Source: Glebionis coronaria
Lineage: Eukaryota > Streptophyta > Magnoliopsida > Asterales > Asteraceae
DNA: 64,000 nucleotides
Assembly: GCA_025667525.1 (NCBI GenBank)
Contig: CM046879.1
Coordinates: 392,607,039 to 392,671,038 of the forward strand
Direction of reading: 5' to 3'
Below the pieces are notes generated by a model that was not told where the DNA came from, searched no databases, and saw only the letters and a program-made list of their open reading frames with translations. Made by a program: the position numbers and the translations under genes. Positions 22,741 to 33,992 of this stretch are shown one piece after another (the stretch's first letter is position 1; each line of letters starts with the position of its first letter).

Positions 22741-24260
22741 TTTCCTTTGGATCGTAAACAATTTGGTGAGGATCTTCCAAACGAGAAAGATGATCGGCCG
22801 CTAGATTCTCGGCTCCTTTTTTGTCAAGGATTTCGACATCAAATTCTTGTAGGAGTAGAATCCAACAAAGTAATCTCCGCTTTGCATCTTGTTTAGCCAT
22901 AAGATACTTGATAGCCGAATGATCCGTATACACTATGCATCGAGTCAAGACGAGGTAAGGTCGGAATTTCTCAAATGCATACACCACGGCAAGGAATTCC
23001 TTTTCCGTTGTAGTGTACTAAAGTTGAGCCTCGGTCATCGTCTTGATAGCATAGTGAATGGGCAAGAAGTGTTTTTCATGATGTTTCCCCAAAACGGTCC
23101 AATAGCGTAGTCACTAGCATCACACATGAGCTCAAAGGGGAGGTTCCAATTGGGAGCAACAAGAATGGGAGCTTCGGTAAGTTTCCTCTTAAGGATTTCA
23201 AAGGATCGTACACAATCTTCGTTAAAGATAAAAGGAGCATCTTTTTCAAGGAGATGTGTAATATGTCGAGAAATCTTTGAAAAATCCTTGATGAATCAAC
23301 GATAAAAGCCTGCCTGGCCTAGGAAACTCCTAACTTCCTTAACGGTTTTGGGATGAGGTAATTTGGCGATGACGTCTACCTTAGCTTTATCTACCTCAAT
23401 CCCCGCTTTCGAAACCTTGTGCCCTAAAACGATTCCTTCCTTAACCATAAAATGACATTTTTCCCAATTAAGCACAAGGTTGGTTTCCTCACAACGCTTC
23501 AACATTCTCTCAAGATTCGACAAACACGAAGTGAACGAACAACCAAACACGGAAAAATCATCCATAAAGACTTCCATCTTCTTCTCGATCATATCATGAA
23601 AAATAGCCATCATGCACCTTTGAAAGATTCCCGGTGCATTGCAAAGTCCGAATGGCATTCTACGATAAGCAAACGTTCCATATGGACACGTAAACGTAGT
23701 TTTTTCTTGATCACGAGGATCGATGGGGATTTGGAAGTAACCGGAAAACCATCTAAAAAGAAACAGAAATCGTTTCCCGCAAGACGCTCCAACATTTGGT
23801 CCATGAAGGGCAAGGGAAAATGGTCTTTTCGAGTGGCGTCATTCAACTTACGATATTCGATACACACCCTCCAACCGGTCACGAGTCAAGTTGGAATTAA
23901 CTCGTTGGCATCGTTTGGCACAACGTTCATTCCTCCCTTCTTAGGGACACAATGAATAGGAATCACCCAAGGGCTATCAGATATAGGGTAAATCATTACC
24001 ACGTCAAGGAGTTTAAGGACTTCCTTTTTGATGATGTCGTGAATTTTGGGGTTCACCCTCCTTTGACATTGGATTGCGGGTTTGTAGTCCTCCTCCATTA
24101 AGATTTTGTGGATACAAAACTTGGGATCAATCCCCTTAATGTCGGATAATTTCCACGCAATTGCCCCTTTGTGATCCTTTAGAACATCGACAAGTGCGGT
24201 TTTTTCATCATTCGAAAGATCTTTCGCAATAATAACCGGTAACTTGTCGTCCTCCTCCAA
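22741..24260 (-). pseudogene. A reverse transcriptase and RNase H (broken)
   Basis: Pieces in order on the minus strand: the RT N-terminus (24260-23886; INPKFC- and SPWVIPIHCVPKKGG-like segments), WRVCIEYRKLNDATRKDHFPLP (from 23882), a frameshift near 23752, then MPFGLCNAP with the FMDD catalytic box (23658-23296). It stops at 23298 (CGA to TGA type change), then shifted pieces to RNase H ([26 protein letters not shown] from 22987). The RNase H first Asp region (23160-23000) is scrambled by frame changes. Confidence 0.85.
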
Positions 24261-24293
24261 AAATACATATTCGAGGTGAGGAGGTAAATCTTT

Positions 24294-25502
24294 CTACTCG
24301 AGGATTGGTGGTTCCTCAATTGAAGATTTGGGCTCGATACTCATAACCTCCTCGGGTGTACCAAATGGGAAATCGTTAAGAAAATCCATGATAATCGAGA
24401 AGTCCTCATCGTTGTCGAGGTCTTCGTCACAAGTACGTGGAACATCAAATTCTTTCAACGTAAAGCCACCACCTTCAAATGGAGTGAAGGATGGTGTCGA
24501 ATTATCAAGAATAGGATCAAGCATAGTGAGATTGCCACTATTTTCATCATCACCAAGACCTAGAACTTCTTGTGAAAATTCCTCGCAAACAACGTCGATC
24601 ATATCAACGAGGTTTATGGTAGCAACAGAATAAACATGAGAAATTTGAGAATTTTGAGTTTCGTTTATAACAAGTTCCTCGTCGTTGAAACGTAAGGTGA
24701 TCATTCTAGCATGCACATCAATTAAAGCCATAGACGTATCTAAAAACGAACGACCTAAAATGAGAGGAACTTGAGGATCCGTGGGAATATCGACAACGAT
24801 AAAGTCTACCGGATAATAGAACTTTCCCACTTTCATAAAAACGTCTTCGGCCAATCCACATGCGGGAATCGTGGAATGATCGACCAACTCGATAGACATT
24901 AGTGAAGGAGTAAGATTGGGAAGATTGAGCGACTTGAAGTTTGCAAGTGACATCAAGTTAATACTAGCACCAAGATCGGCCAAGGCATAGCAATCTTCCA
25001 TATCTTGGATTGCACATGGAATCAAGAATTTACCGGGATCACCGACTTTTTGAGGTATGCGGTTAAGATAAACCGATGAACAACTAGACAATTGTTGCAA
25101 TTTCTCCTTGTTGTTCAACATAATCTTAAACTTAGTGGCAAATCGAGGCATCATGACCAAAGCATTGGCAAAACTCACGTTAAAATGCACGTCACGAAAC
25201 ATTTTCATAAAAAGGTCAAATTGGTAATTGTCGCGCTCTTGACGTTTCTCCTTTCTAAGTCTCGATGGATAGGTTAAAGTTGGTGTGGGTTGAGGCATAG
25301 GCATAGCCTTTGGAATCTCAGGTTCCAAATGTGGTAATGGGTCAACCGTAGGTGTGGCATGAGCGGTACTTCGTGGAATTGGGACATGCTTCTTTTCAAC
25401 CACCACCTCGGGTTCTTCCTCAATTTCCTCCACTATTGGAGTAATTGGTTGAGGAGCCGGTTCCTTAAGTGTCTTACCACTTCGTGTGGTAATCACTATC
25501 AT
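24294..25502 (-). pseudogene. A protease and linker
   Basis: A 402-codon frame beginning just after the gag C-terminal NPKGEM-like motif. A proline-rich stretch leads to the conserved MPRFATKFKIML segment. The aspartic protease site is ALADLGASINLM, the Athila form D-L-G-A. An acidic linker follows to the RT. Neighbouring frames are broken, so it is scored as a pseudogene although this domain itself is open. Confidence 0.83.
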
Positions 25503-25543
25503 ATCTCCTTTAGGGTTCGATATGGTATTGCTAGGAAGACTAT

Positions 25544-27108
25544 CTAAGACGGTTTACACATTATAGCCTCAAACATGGATGAATTTTTATCCTCGAACAT
25601 AGATTGCCTCTTGTCGGCCTTAAGCATCTCTTGTTTTATTTCATGTTGCCCTTGTTCCATTTTTTGTTGGTTTTGTTGTAACCTAGTTACATTTCCCTCC
25701 ATTTTGTTTGTATGGATCTTAAGCTCATTTGCTAACTCGTTTTTCAACTCCTTTTTCAAGTCATTCTTAAACTCGGATCTTAGGCTAATGATCTCTCTTT
25801 GTATGTTGTCAAACCTAGCATCGTTTCCATTTGCATATTCAACAAATTCATTTGGAAGATCTTTCAATGTTTGCAAACTCTTGTTGTTGTTTTGAAAATC
25901 ATTTGATTTTTGTTTGAAACTTGATTGTTATTAGCCCCTTGATTACCATATTTGTTCCCTTTGTAATTGTTTTTGAAACCAACTTGATTGTTTCGATAGT
26001 TGTTGTTAGCATTTTGATTGGGAGCAAAACCCGGCAGAGTCAATTGATTAGAGCGGGTAACTTGACCGTTTTGGTTGTAAGTTCCCGTGGCCGCGTAGGC
26101 ACTCGAAGTGTTACCACTGTTGGTAATGCACTCGGAGAAATCATGACCTCCACCACAATACATACATGAAACCTCAACCGCTTTAGCCGTAGGGGGAGCA
26201 CTTTGTTCACCAACTTTGAATTCAATTAAAAGACCTTTAAGCTTATCAAAGATTTTGTTTTCCAAGTTCGCCTCATTTTGGCAAGCATCGATGGTATTGG
26301 ACAATGAAGGTGAAGCCGAAGACGAAGCCTTACGAACACTCGATGTGTTACGAGGACTATACATCTTAGATATATTCTCAATTACCAACAACGCTTCCTC
26401 AACCGTTTTGCACAAAAAATTACCACCCGCGGCGGCATTAAGATAATCCCTTTCATGATCATTCAAACCATTGTAAAACGTGTCAATTTGATGCAAGTCG
26501 GAAAAACCGTGATGAGGACACTCATGTAACATTTCCTTAAACCGATTCCAAGCCGTAGAAAAACTCTCATTAAATTCTTGTGAAAATTTTGAAATCTCGT
26601 TTTTCAAATGCGTAGTCTTAGAGGGCGGGAAAAATTGGTTCACAAATTTTGAAACGAGATCCTTCCACGTCAATATAGAATTGGGTGGCTCTTTCTCTAA
26701 CCAAATTTTAGCGGGCCCCGCTAAGGAATACGGAAAAAGCATCATCTTAATCGAGTCATTAGCAACATCCTTAAATTTGCAAGTGGCGGTAAGACGATTG
26801 AATTGGCGGATATGGTTGTGCGGGTTGTCATTTTCATCACCACAGAATTATTTGTTTTGGATCATCGACAACAAAACCGTTTTCACTTCAAAATTCTCCG
26901 CAAGGATGGCGGGAATCACAATAGCCTCTCCATAACCCTCGGTGGGTGCTTGAAGTAACTCCATCATAGTTCGATTCACCATGGTTGGTTCTTCTTCTAC
27001 GATAGGTTCGTCAATAGCAGACTCCTCACTAGAAAGATTAGGAGTAGGTGTGGACTCCTTTCGGTTTTTTCATTTACGTACACGTCTTTCATGATTACGA
27101 GTAAGCAT
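25544..27108 (-). pseudogene. gag: A gag (broken)
   Basis: The ATG at 27108-27106 is the start, as in A2 (62068). TGA at 27072-27070 (codon 13) and TAA at 26850-26848 interrupt the N-terminal half. The main open part 26745-25864 carries the Athila gag core (GPAKIWLEKEPPNSILTWKDL, QFFPPSKT) and a short zinc knuckle, CMYCGGGHDFSEC (C-x2-C-x3-H-x4-C), then an Asn-rich basic stretch. A frameshift near 25870 moves to 25876-25544, which has a lysine/glutamate coiled coil. Confidence 0.87.
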
Positions 27109-27809
27109 AAACGTCAAGTATAACATGGGGATGAGCAAAGAAGATTCTTTTTGGTGTTTTTAATTTTTCTAATTTTTTGTGGTTTTTGATTGTTTTTACC
27201 TTTTTTGGATTTTGATGAATGTATTAAGTAGACAAAAATCTACAAATCTCTCCTTTAATTCAAACCTCTTGATTAAAGGAACCTCAAGTAATGAAAACGA
27301 TCACGTGAAGTGAACGCCTTCGATGACTTTAGAACGTTGGTGGAACACCAAAATGTTCAAGAGGGTTTAATCAAATGAAACCAAGAAAATATATATGATA
27401 CTTAGATAATACTTTGGTTGGCAAACCCATGATTAACCCTTTTTATCTAAACACGCACAAGCAAGCGGGGAAACGAGGCGGCGCGAAGCACCTAAGAGCC
27501 TTTTTCCCCGGCTTATACCCACATTATAGTTTGTGTTTTTCAAAATTAAGCTTTACGAAAGTAATTATCTATTTTGCCTTTTTTCTTTGTTTGAGATTCG
27601 AATACAATGATTGAGTAATGACCTCCCAGTCAAGGTTGTGTTTTCACACTTTTGGAGTACTTGTGAATTTATTGTTCTACGTATACAGTATAGTAATATT
27701 CACACAAAAAACGAAAACCGATAATACGTATTAGTAGAGTGCTACTAATACAAATAGCTATTATGGCTAGAATAAAACAACAATTGTTAAAATCAAAACA
27801 CAACACGCC
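27109..27809 (-). other. 5' leader of A
   Basis: About 700 bp between PBS and gag ATG. It aligns with the leader of A2 (61364-62067). No ORF of note. A 66-codon plus-strand ORF at 27414-27614 is antisense to the leader and is regarded as chance. Confidence 0.7.
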
Positions 27810-27827
27810 TCCCCAGCAGCGGTGCCA
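27810..27827 (-). other. Primer-binding site of A (tRNA-Asp type)
   Basis: The minus strand TGGCACCGCTGCTGGGGA starts four bases after the LTR end at 27832. It resembles the Athila PBS complementary to tRNA-Asp (TGGCGCCGTTGCCGGGG), with several changes. The A2 copy has GGCGCC intact, so the A at the fourth position of GGCACC is a later change. Confidence 0.82.
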
Positions 27828-27831
27828 AAAC

Positions 27832-30800
27832 TGATGGTTGTAAATTAGCACTTGTTTAGGAAAACAAGGTAATTATGGCAAGTATTAAACAAGTGGCTTA
27901 GGAAAACCACAAGTAAATGACCCAAAGTGGGGATCGTTCTCAAGGAGGCTTGTGTGTTGTGTAAAGAGATGATTAAGTGTTTGTGATTATATTGATGAGA
28001 AAAGAAAAAGAGAAAAGACATTAGAAAAGAATGACGGTTACGATTAAGAATTAAACTAAGACGAAGTCGTGCACGTAAAACCGTAAAAAGTCACCAAATT
28101 TAAAAAATTACCTTAAAAATTCCTAAAAAATGCAATAAATCCTAAAAAATGTAATTAGAGTTTACAAAAAATCAAAAATCAGTCAAACCTTTTATTTAAT
28201 TACATATAATTTTTTTAATGTTAATTAAAGCCCAAAAAATCAATTTAATTAACAAAAAGCCTAAAATGAGAGTTTTTAACTTGTAAACCTCTAGAATGAC
28301 TTAACTAAATTTAAAACTGTTTTTGAAAATTTTAAAATTAATTAAAACTATTTAAAAATAATTAAAAACTATAAAAACTTAAAATAATTCTAAAGATTAA
28401 TCTAATGACAATAAAATTAATCTAAAAATTTTAAAATTCCTAACTTTATGTATTTAAACTAGGATAAATGAAAAAGTTGCAAAAATCTAAAATTTTATTT
28501 TTAATAATAAAATAATAATAAAATAATAATAAAAATCCAAAATTTATAAAAAATTTTAAAAAGTTGCAAACTAGTTTATTTTAATCTAAATAAAATAGAA
28601 ATGAACTTGAAATTACAAAATTACCCCTAATGGGCCTTCAAATGGGCCAAATACCCAAACAGTCCCTTAATGGGCTAAAAACATGCCCAATAAGAAAAAG
28701 TCCACATAAATTGCCCAGAAGCTCCAGTTAAGCTTAAAATCTGATTTTAAATAAAACTTTCTAAAGGCCCAAAAGCTGAAAATGAGCTTAAGATAGCTTA
28801 TTTCAAAACAGCTTATTTTTAATGGGCTTTTTGGCCCATTAAGCTATAAGCTGATGCCATAAGCTAAAATTTTACCCACGTCCTTCTCTTGACCAAATAA
28901 GCTATTTGAAAAAATAAACTTGAAATAAGCCCAAGGAATATGCCTGAAATAAGCAAAAGCTTTCTACACAAAACGACAAAATAGTCGTTTTCGAGTTCTA
29001 GGCTATTGCAAGGGCTGATTCAAGTTGCAATAAGTCACAAATAGCTTAACTAAGCTTAGTAATAAAAAATATTTCAAAAAGCACCACTCAATAAGCTGGA
29101 ATAAGCAATAAGCAATTTTGTAAAAGTCAACTAAGTTCGTTTTCTAGTCAAACCTAAAAGTCAAAGTCCACAAAGCTCTAGATCTCTTAAATGGGTCAAA
29201 TAAGAAAGATTGATTACAAAAACAAAGTTGTTGCAAGTCCCAATAAGCTAGAATGGATTATGAATAAGCTATTTGAATTTTAACACTAGCAGTGGCTAGT
29301 TTTGGGGGTTCAGCAGTGGGAAAAGTTTCCACTGCTTGACCTTTTTGACTTTTTGTCTTTAGTGACTTTTTGTTGGATTCAAGTTACAAACAAGGCACCC
29401 TTGTAATCAGTAGATCACAAGGAGTCAAAAACAACAAAGATATCACAATTACACCTAGCCAAGTAGTACAGTTTAATCAAAAGATCACCAAACTTTGCCC
29501 AGACTTGAACAATAAGCAATTTTCAATCAATAAGCAATTTCAGCAAGAATAAGCCAGCCAAACTTCACCAAATGCATACACAAGCTATAAATAATTCAAA
29601 TGAACATAAATAAACAGGCTTCATACAATGGTTCAAGGTGTAGATCAAGATTCAAGCTCAAAATGTTACTGATGAACAAAGAACAAGCAGATTTTATACT
29701 TTGCTGATATACTTAACCACAAATCCAATTTCAAACCCTCAAATATTCTTAACAAGTTATATAAACTTTGTTTAATCACCTTTTATCCCTAAGCATGCAT
29801 ACAAACTAAGTGTTTCCAAAATCTTAGGTCAAAACAAGCAGATTTCCAACTTTTATAGCACAATCAAGATTTTGATGATTTAAAGCCAATAACTTGCAGC
29901 AATTAGCACTCAACCTAGTATATATCAGATATCAACAATAAAAAACACTTTCCAATAACTCAAAAACACTTTGCAATCTTAAACCGGTTAATTCAAGCAC
30001 TCCTTAACTTTTTTTAAATCCAGTTTTAACAAAGCAAGTGTGTGATTTAGTGTTACCCAAGCCCAATCTAACACAATAACATCATCATCATGCAGTATCA
30101 AGCAATTTTAAGCCACAAATTCAACAAGAACAACAGCAGAACATAAATTCATAAAAGTCAAGTATTTTATCAGATTTTTGAGAAAAGGACTTAAACCTCA
30201 TGAATGTACATCCACACTCACGAATTTTTGAGCTTATGTGCCTAGAAAAACAAGGCACAAGCTTCCACAAAGCTGCTAAGAGTAACAAGGTTAGAACAAG
30301 TGATATTCAAATCAGAAAAATGAAAAAGATGAAAAAAGCCTTGATTAATGCAAACGTGTTCCCACTTCCTTGAATATCCCCAAACTATAAGCTTACCACA
30401 CCTTGATAAGCTCCTTATCAGAGTGCTATAACCACTTATAGCCCAAAAATTTCAGGATTTGAACCAAGATTTAGCAAAATATCAAGTTTTGAACACTTGC
30501 ACAATTTCTTGCACAAGGTTTGAAAACATGTTTTAAGATTTCAGAAACACAAACATATATCAATAACAAGCAAATAATAAGATTGGCACTTGGATTTAAT
30601 CAACAATATCAAACACTTTTCATTAAACATGAACAAGGCTTTACAGATGTGTGATAAAGGAAAAACCAAGAGCAGGGCTCAAAGTGAAACCCTAACGCCT
30701 TTATATAGGCTACAAACTAAGCTAAGGAAGCATAAAAACGTAACCCTAATGCTGGTGAAGTCCCTGAAATGCCCCTTGTTTAGTTTGAAAACTTAGAATC

Positions 30801-31125
30801 ATGTGATGGAATGTTGGCGTTTTGTGGAGTTGTAAAGGGAAGGAATTGATCAAAGGGATCACAAAGAAGCTTAGGGATGAAGCTAAATGTGGTGTGTCGA
30901 TTTTCTGGCACAATTTTGCATTTTCCCATAAAACGTGTACAAAAGGTTTATCATGTGAGCTGATGGATGACGTGGCATGGGGTTTAAGGGTGGGGTTTTG
31001 TTTAGCACCATCTTAATCTTAAATCTGGAGGTGATGGAGGGTTAATTTCATGGATTAAGCAAATGCCCAATTTTTGTTCTTCGTTGAATAGTGAAGGTTT
31101 AATCTAGTTTAGGATTTGAAAACTT
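27832..31125 (-). repeat. 5' LTR of A, U5-proximal part
   Basis: Continues at 56044-56822 on the other side of copia element C; AACTT at 31121-31125 is duplicated at 56039-56043. Aligns with 12078-15277 and, inverted, with 57294-61342. Holds the TATA box at 30707-30700. Confidence 0.92.
30700..30707 (-). promoter_or_regulatory. TATA box of A 5' LTR (TATATAAA)
   Basis: The minus strand context is CCTATATAAAGG. The equivalent position in A2 is TATAAAA at 58484-58490. It is absent from the deleted 3' LTR. The copia insertion C now separates it from the distal 780 bp of U3 by 25 kb. Confidence 0.6.
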
Positions 31126-31502
31126 TGTTAGCCTCAAAATATTGAGCCAAACAAGAATGTTCGGTCATAGGTTTCTATTGTAATATTTATTAGAACTTGT
31201 AATAGTTAGTTAAATAGTCATGGTTCACGGGCTTGGATTTAAGCTACTTAAAGCCCAAAAGACAAGCCCAGTCCAAACTATATAGCCTATTATGGTTACA
31301 TGTAAGCCCGGCTATATAAAGCCCTTCCTAGCATGAGAGGAACGGTGGTTGTTCATTTTATTCTCACTTCTAATCTAATATTCACCAAGTTAATTATCTC
31401 TCTCTTTACTTTCTCTCACTACTTTCTCTCTCTAGAATTCATCTTCTTCATCTATTTTCTTTCTTTAATTCGTGTTATATCATCATAATATATGGGACAA
31501 CA
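31126..31502 (+). repeat. 5' LTR of C (377 bp)
   Basis: Starts TGTTAGCC and ends GGGACAACA. TATA-like CTATATAAAGC is at 31310-31320. The first 28 nt can form a small hairpin (CTCAA/TTGAG around AATA). CT-rich runs of TCTCTC are at 31396-31432. Confidence 0.9.
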
Positions 31503-31504
31503 AT

Positions 31505-31514
31505 TGGTATCAAT
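31505..31514 (+). other. Primer-binding site of C (degenerate iMet)
   Basis: TTGGTATCAA follows the LTR end; eight bases match the initiator Met tRNA complement TGGTATCAGAGC, and the remaining bases have diverged. Confidence 0.7.
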
Positions 31515-32471
31515 CGCCATGGGGTAGTTTTGTGATTCGTTGTTGATATAATACTTGGTTCGTGTGATTTCTTCCTATAATCATCTCGGATTCAAGTTTT
31601 TTTTGTTCTTTCCGTGCTCTACTTCTTGATTTACTATATAGTTGTGGTAGGGATTTGATTGCTTTTGGATGGTTAAAATCGCGGATTTCTTGTAAAAAAC
31701 TTCATCTTTTTACCTCAAAATCTCGAAACAGTACTATTATTCCGATTGGTGTAATCGGAAAGGGTTTAAGGATTCCGATTGTGATTCCGATCAGTTGCAT
31801 CGGAAAAGGGTTTAAGGATTCCGACAACATTCCGATCTGTATTCCGACATCACTTTCCGATCACATTCCGACAAGGTTCTTTTCGACATCATCCCGACAG
31901 GTCTTTCCGATTGTATTCTGATTGGCTGTATTCCGACAGGTCTTTCCGATTGTATTCCGATTAGCTATATTCCGACAGGATTGATTTTGGTATTCCAATC
32001 ACATTCCGACATCATTCCGACAAGGCTTTCCGATTGTATTCCGACAGGTCATATTCCGACGACATTCCGATACTACATTCCGACAACATTCCGATGGCAC
32101 ATTCCGATGGACATTCCGATGGACATTCCAATGCTATGTTTTGCAAAATTTTGTTCGAGTATTTTTTAGACTTAGCCACCATCTAGACTAGTTTCGAAAT
32201 ATCGTTTACACGAAGATTAAAAAAAAGAAAAAAAAGAGTTAAAAATTTTCCGTCAAGTAAATTCAAATTTTTTCCATACTAGTTTTAGTACATTTCTAGC
32301 TCGATTTCAAAATTTGGTGATTACAAATTTTTTGGTCTACTGTTTTGTCGGACTAGGGAATTTATTGTCGGACTGAGAAAAAATAGGAATTTTCGGAATT
32401 TCAACAACAACTCAATCACAACAAATCTACTTAAGATCCATATTCACTTCATCATTTCAGAGAATATTGAG
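31515..32471 (+). other. 5' leader of C with ATTCCGA array
   Basis: Non-coding sequence before the gag ATG at 32472. The middle (31739-32130) is a dense array of ATTCCGA words. The remainder is AT-rich without visible structure. Confidence 0.7.
31739..32130 (+). repeat. ATTCCGA motif array in the leader of C
   Basis: About 19 exact ATTCCGA words plus several TTTCCGA variants in 390 bp, irregularly spaced by roughly 12-30 bp. Two copies of a longer unit with ATCGGAAA(A)GGGTTTAAGGATTCCGA occur near 31754 and 31799. A similar ATCGGAAAGGGGTTTAGG segment is found in the LTR of element E (42884-42902). Confidence 0.85.
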
Positions 32472-33992
32472 ATGGATTCTACTACCGAATATCGTGTGAC
32501 GAACAACAACATAATGGTGGTGGGTAACAAAGAGAGACCACCAATGCTTGTGTCTGGTCGGTATGCTCAATGGCAATCACGTTTCATATGATACCTTGAT
32601 ACAAGACCTAATGGTGATGCCTTGAGGAAATGTATTACTCATAGACCATATATATTCAAGAAGATCTCAATTCCTCCAAGACCAGCCACAGATACTATTG
32701 ATCCAATACCCGTAAGTGAACGTGATGAAACAAGAGCTGATCTTACACCTGAAAATTGTGCTTGGCATGATGCGGAGAAGGAAGCCATCTATATGGTTTT
32801 AAGTGGGATTGGAGATGATATTTACTCCACGGTTGATGCATGCCCAACATCACATGAAATGTGGACTGCTATTGAACGCTTGCAACAAGGAGAATCACTC
32901 AACAAACAAGATGTCAAAACAAACTTGTTTTGGAATTTTGGCAAGTTTACTTCAAGGGATGGAGAATCAATTGATTCATACTACTCCAGGTTTTATAAAA
33001 TGATGAATGACATGACAAGAAATAACCTGCAAGTCAATGTTCAATTTCTTCAACAACTTCAACCCGAGTGGACACGATTCGTCACTTTAGTGAAACAACA
33101 AGAAAAGTTAGACGAGGTCTCATATCATCGACTCTTTGATATCTTTAAGCAATTTCAGAATGAAGCAAATGAGATTCGAGTTGAACGTGTTGCAAAGACG
33201 GCTAATCCACTTGCTTTAGTGACTACCACTCAACATGTTCTAGACCATCACTCTCGTGCTCCTAAGCCATACTCCACTACATCATCCTCACCACGATATT
33301 CCACATCATCTAAGTCTTCATCATCCACAAGATCACGAGGAAAAGTGCCAAGAGCACCATCACCACCATCTGAGTCATCATCTGAAGAAGATAGTGATGA
33401 AGACCAAGCTCAAAAGAATCGTCAAATGAAACAACAAATTGCTTTCATAATGAAGACTTACAAGAAAATCTACAAACCCACCAACAACAATCTTTGAACA
33501 TCATCTAACACAAAGAATCAATATGTTGAGAGTCCTCCAAGGTATGACACACGTCGGCGTGGTGAAAGTCCTTCTAGGTATGATCGACATAATCTAACGC
33601 ATGTTGAGGGTTCTGCAAGGTATGATCGACAAACTGCCAAGTATGATACTCAAAGGATTGCTGCTGCTACTGGGAATAGGGAAATTGTTGGAAGTCAAGT
33701 GGTTCAACAAAGTGGGATTCAATGTGTTAATTGCCAAGGTTATGGGCATATGGCAAAGGAATGCAGGAAGCCGAAAAGGGTTAGAGACTCCAGCTATCAC
33801 AAGGAAAAGATGCTTCTATGCAAGAAGATGGAAGCAGCGGTTAAATTGTCAGTTGAGGAAGGAGCAATGCTTGATGGCACTAATGATGAAGATTCCGACC
33901 AAGAACTTGATACACATTACTCGTACATGACAAAGGTTGAAGAAGTTCTCAAAGTCACTGAAGATGACAACGGTCCTATCTTTGACACTTAG
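32472..33992 (+). pseudogene. gag: C gag N-terminal part with zinc knuckle (broken)
   Basis: ATG 32472 opens a frame with the LVSGRYAQWQSRF segment typical of copia gag. TGA at about 32589, TGA at 33495-33497 and TAG at 33990-33992 break it. The UBN2-like gag core (AVDACPTSHEMWTAIERLQQGES-type motif; here TVDACPTSHEMW) is at about 32830-33120. A Ser-rich linker and the zinc knuckle CVNCQGYGHMAKEC (C-x2-C-x4-H-x4-C) follow at about 33723-33765. All pieces are in one frame, so point mutations and not indels killed it. Confidence 0.87.

Noticed and set aside
12078..31125. Reading 12078-31125 as one complete Athila element with unequal LTRs
   Set aside because: The right LTR stops abruptly at 31125 without a terminus or TSD; its remaining 780 bp and the ACCAT TSD are found at 56044-56827, after copia element C.
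31739..32130. CRISPR array or satellite for the regularly repeated ATTCCGA words
   Set aside because: Words are 7 bp with irregular spacing and no conserved repeat-spacer structure, in a plant retroelement leader; not a CRISPR and not a tandem satellite of fixed period.
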